From positions 1 to 8,532 of the forward strand of contig JAUXBM010000061.1 in NCBI GenBank assembly GCA_030619415.1: a DNA stretch of 8,532 nt. Direction: 5' to 3'. This stretch comes from Chlorobiota bacterium. Its GTDB lineage: Bacteria; Bacteroidota; Bacteroidia; Bacteroidales; F082. The translations under genes were made by a program, and so were the position numbers. Of the stretch, positions 5,175-8,532 are shown piece after piece. A model generated the notes under the pieces. It was not told the DNA's origin. It saw only the letters and a list, made by a program, of their open reading frames with translations, and did no database searches. Position 1 is the first letter of the stretch. Each line of letters starts with the position of its first letter.

Positions 5175-7250
5175 ATGCTAATCGTTTTAAGTCAGAAATG
5201 GCTTCGCTTTAATATGAACTTCTATTCCCACATATCATTTTTAATACTTCTGCTTTTTGTTAGCTGTGGCATAATCGTCTCCCAGGATGCTGCTACATTA
5301 AATTGTCTGGAGGTTGAAAGCGATACATCTGTTATTCTTTACTGGTCACCTCCGAAAGACATAACCGGTTTTGTGAAATATGTAATTAACTATTCATTTG
5401 ATAATAATAAATACAGCGAGATTGGTTCAATATTTGACGTTTCAAAAAGGGATTTTACTCATACAAATGCCCAGACTGACCGTCCCTCAAACAAATATTT
5501 CATTACTTCGTTTTTCAATAACGATACAGTCAATTCAGATACATTACAAACAATATTTCTACAAGTGGACTATAACGATCCGGCTGATGCAAAACTCTAC
5601 TGGAATACGGTAAGCGATCCGTTACCGGATGGTTCGTCGGTGTATTACGAAATTCACAAAGAATACCCAACCAATACCTGGTCGGTGATCGATTCGGTTT
5701 TAGGCATTACCTATAACGATCCGATCATTGTTTGCTTCGATACAATTACTTACCAGATCGTCATCAGGAGTGATAACAATTGCAAATCCGTTTCCAATCG
5801 CCGGGGCGGTTGGTTTAATGATGAAAAATGGCCTGCAATTCCGGTTTTTGATTCGGTGAGTGTTAATTCAGATAACAATCCAATTCTTGGCTGGACTCTA
5901 TCAACCAGTAAAGATGTGACAGGCTATATTATATATAGTCCGGTAATTGATGGAAGCGGACAACCATACGATACAGTTTTCGGTAGGGAATCAACCTATT
6001 ATATCGACACGATTTCCAATCCATGCAGCCAGATAATCTCCTATGCAATAGCATCCTTCGATAGTTGTGGGAATAAAAGTGAAGCCACCTATGAATTCCC
6101 CAGAAAAACAATATTATTGAACGAGATTGAAAACAACGTTTGTGCAGCGACCAATATGCTGTCCTGGTCGGCTTATATAAACGCCATTCCAAAACTGGAA
6201 GGGTACAAAATATTCTCTAGTGAGGACAATGGAACATTTACTGAAGTTGGTCAAACCGATGCTGAAACCCTGAATTATATCCACAACAATGTTGAAACAG
6301 GGGTAACTTACACTTATTATATTCAGGCAGTTTTTGGTGGGAACAGCTCTTCATCCTGCAAAAAATCAGTAACCACATCCACCTATTTGAAACCTTCGTT
6401 TGTTTACCTGGCCAATGCCGATGTGTTGCCGTCCAACGAAGTGGAATTAACGGTGGATGTCGACACAACGGTTTATGCCTGCACATGGGAGATATGGCGC
6501 AGCGATACTAACGGCGGGAACCTCTACCAAATAGCGGCCATCGACCGGGCTGAGCTTAAAGGTTTTCCACTATTCTACACCGACACCACTGCCGAAGCCT
6601 GGGGCGGATTTTATGAATACCAGGTAAAAGTACTGGACAGTTGCGGGCGGGAATCGCTTGAGTCTAATGAGCTAAAAACAATTTTATTGGGCGGCAGCAT
6701 CATTGATGAAGATCACATTTTATTGTCATGGAGTGCATTTGAAGGATGGGATGCAGGGGTCAATCAATATTTAATATTCAGGAAATCCGGTGGTATTGAA
6801 CCCACCCTCCCTATTGATTCTGTTGACGCTGAAACCTTGAGCTATACTGACGACATCAGTAGTGTTGGTGGTACCAGCGAACCGATAAGCTATTGGGTTC
6901 AGGCCATCGAAAACGAGGGCAACAATCAGGGTTACAAAGAGAAATCAAATTCCAACAGGATAGGCACAGCTTTGGAATCGGAAATGTACGTTGCAAATGC
7001 GTTTATGCCCATGGGACCAATAGCTGAATTCAAACCTGTTTTTCGTTTTTTCAGCGGAACAGATTATCTTTTCCTGATATACAACAGATGGGGGCAGCTT
7101 ATTTTCGAAAGTCAAAATCCTGACTTTGGGTGGGATGGAAAATACAAGGGGCAATATGTGTCATTAGGCACCTATGTTTACACGCTGGGATATAAAAATC
7201 TGGATGCAACTTCAGTATCAAAAAAAGGCACTGTGACAGTAATTTATTAA
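5175..7250 (+). CDS. Secreted FN3-repeat protein with T9SS type-B (gliding motility-associated) C-terminal domain
   Basis: This is a large extracellular or surface protein of 691 residues from the ATG at 5175. An ATG at 5214 would give 678 residues and starts directly at the hydrophobic signal segment (ISFLILLLFVSCGIIVSQ). TTG at 5172 also extends the frame. About six FN3-like beta-sandwich domains follow (approximately 42-125, 127-210, 220-308, 312-400, 405-500 and 502-597), marked by LSW/LYW strands and Y-x-I strands. The C-terminus (about 604-691) carries YNRWGQLIFES, GWDGKYKG and LGTYVYTLGY, the hallmarks of the type-B sorting domain read by the type IX secretion system. Its usual NGDGxND loop is replaced by NAFMPMGPIAEF. 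No catalytic domain is visible, so adhesion or scaffolding is the best guess. It starts 6 bp after the M16 partner gene, so it is probably co-transcribed and perhaps translationally coupled. Confidence 0.88.
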   Translation: MLIVLSQKWLRFNMNFYSHISFLILLLFVSCGIIVSQDAATLNCLEVESDTSVILYWSPPKDITGFVKYVINYSFDNNKYSEIGSIFDVSKRDFTHTNAQTDRPSNKYFITSFFNNDTVNSDTLQTIFLQVDYNDPADAKLYWNTVSDPLPDGSSVYYEIHKEYPTNTWSVIDSVLGITYNDPIIVCFDTITYQIVIRSDNNCKSVSNRRGGWFNDEKWPAIPVFDSVSVNSDNNPILGWTLSTSKDVTGYIIYSPVIDGSGQPYDTVFGRESTYYIDTISNPCSQIISYAIASFDSCGNKSEATYEFPRKTILLNEIENNVCAATNMLSWSAYINAIPKLEGYKIFSSEDNGTFTEVGQTDAETLNYIHNNVETGVTYTYYIQAVFGGNSSSSCKKSVTTSTYLKPSFVYLANADVLPSNEVELTVDVDTTVYACTWEIWRSDTNGGNLYQIAAIDRAELKGFPLFYTDTTAEAWGGFYEYQVKVLDSCGRESLESNELKTILLGGSIIDEDHILLSWSAFEGWDAGVNQYLIFRKSGGIEPTLPIDSVDAETLSYTDDISSVGGTSEPISYWVQAIENEGNNQGYKEKSNSNRIGTALESEMYVANAFMPMGPIAEFKPVFRFFSGTDYLFLIYNRWGQLIFESQNPDFGWDGKYKGQYVSLGTYVYTLGYKNLDATSVSKKGTVTVIY

Positions 7251-7258
7251 AGGATGTT

Positions 7259-7307
7259 AAAATAAACGCAGGCTTTTTTATTGCACCTTTCCAATAACGT
7301 TTATTTT
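7259..7307. repeat. 10-bp perfect inverted repeat between the FN3 gene and guaB
   Basis: AAAATAAACG (7259-7268) is mirrored exactly by CGTTTATTTT (7298-7307), with a 29-base loop containing a T-run (7274-7279). One arm follows the upstream stop codon by 8 bases; the other ends three bases before the guaB -7 element. The AT-rich stem and long loop make a weak terminator, so an operator for guaB is an equal possibility. Confidence 0.4.
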
Positions 7308-7309
7308 GA

Positions 7310-8532
<1,223 letters not shown>

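Noticed and set aside
5214..5310. Lipoprotein signal (FVSC) in the FN3 protein
   Set aside because: The -3 residue is Phe rather than the usual Leu, and the protein has a T9SS sorting domain, which normally goes with an ordinary signal peptide; cleavage near VSQ-DA is more likely.

Overview
The window looks like a piece of a Bacteroidota chromosome, probably a Bacteroidales-like lineage. Four signs support this. One gene ends in a type IX secretion (T9SS) type-B sorting domain. Promoter-like TAnnTTTG elements stand in front of at least three genes. Start codons tend to be preceded by A-rich leaders rather than Shine-Dalgarno sequences. The intergenic DNA carries 7-bp tandem arrays. Most of the window is housekeeping sequence, with an accessory Fic gene at the left edge.

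Layout. The left quarter reads leftwards: glyA (serine hydroxymethyltransferase, 1040-2320), then a Fic-family AMP-transferase gene that runs off the left edge (1-872). The 167-bp gap between them holds a six-unit heptamer array just past the glyA stop. It also holds three copies of an 11-bp element, TTTTCACGGTT or its complement, placed over the predicted fic promoter. A divergent intergenic region (2321-2618) carries the glyA promoter and a 12-bp palindrome. It also carries a possible rightward promoter and a 19-unit heptamer array that ends one base before the next start codon.

To the right lies a likely three-gene operon: two M16B peptidase-family subunits (2619-3863 and 3873-5168) and a secreted FN3-repeat protein with a T9SS type-B sorting domain (5175-7250). 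The spacings are 9 and 6 bp. The first M16 subunit has the zinc site but not the Arg/Tyr pair, and the second has the reverse, so they probably form a heterodimer with a shared active site. guaB (IMP dehydrogenase) starts at 7340 behind its own promoter and is cut by the right edge.

How the genes relate. glyA (one-carbon units for purine synthesis) and guaB (GMP branch) belong to connected pathways but do not form an operon here. The M16 pair and the secreted protein are probably co-transcribed, but nothing in the sequence shows that one acts on the other. The signals most worth following are the candidate operator on a self-inhibited, DNA-binding-like Fic protein and the two related heptamer arrays on either side of glyA. 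No tRNA, rRNA, CRISPR array or insertion sequence was seen.
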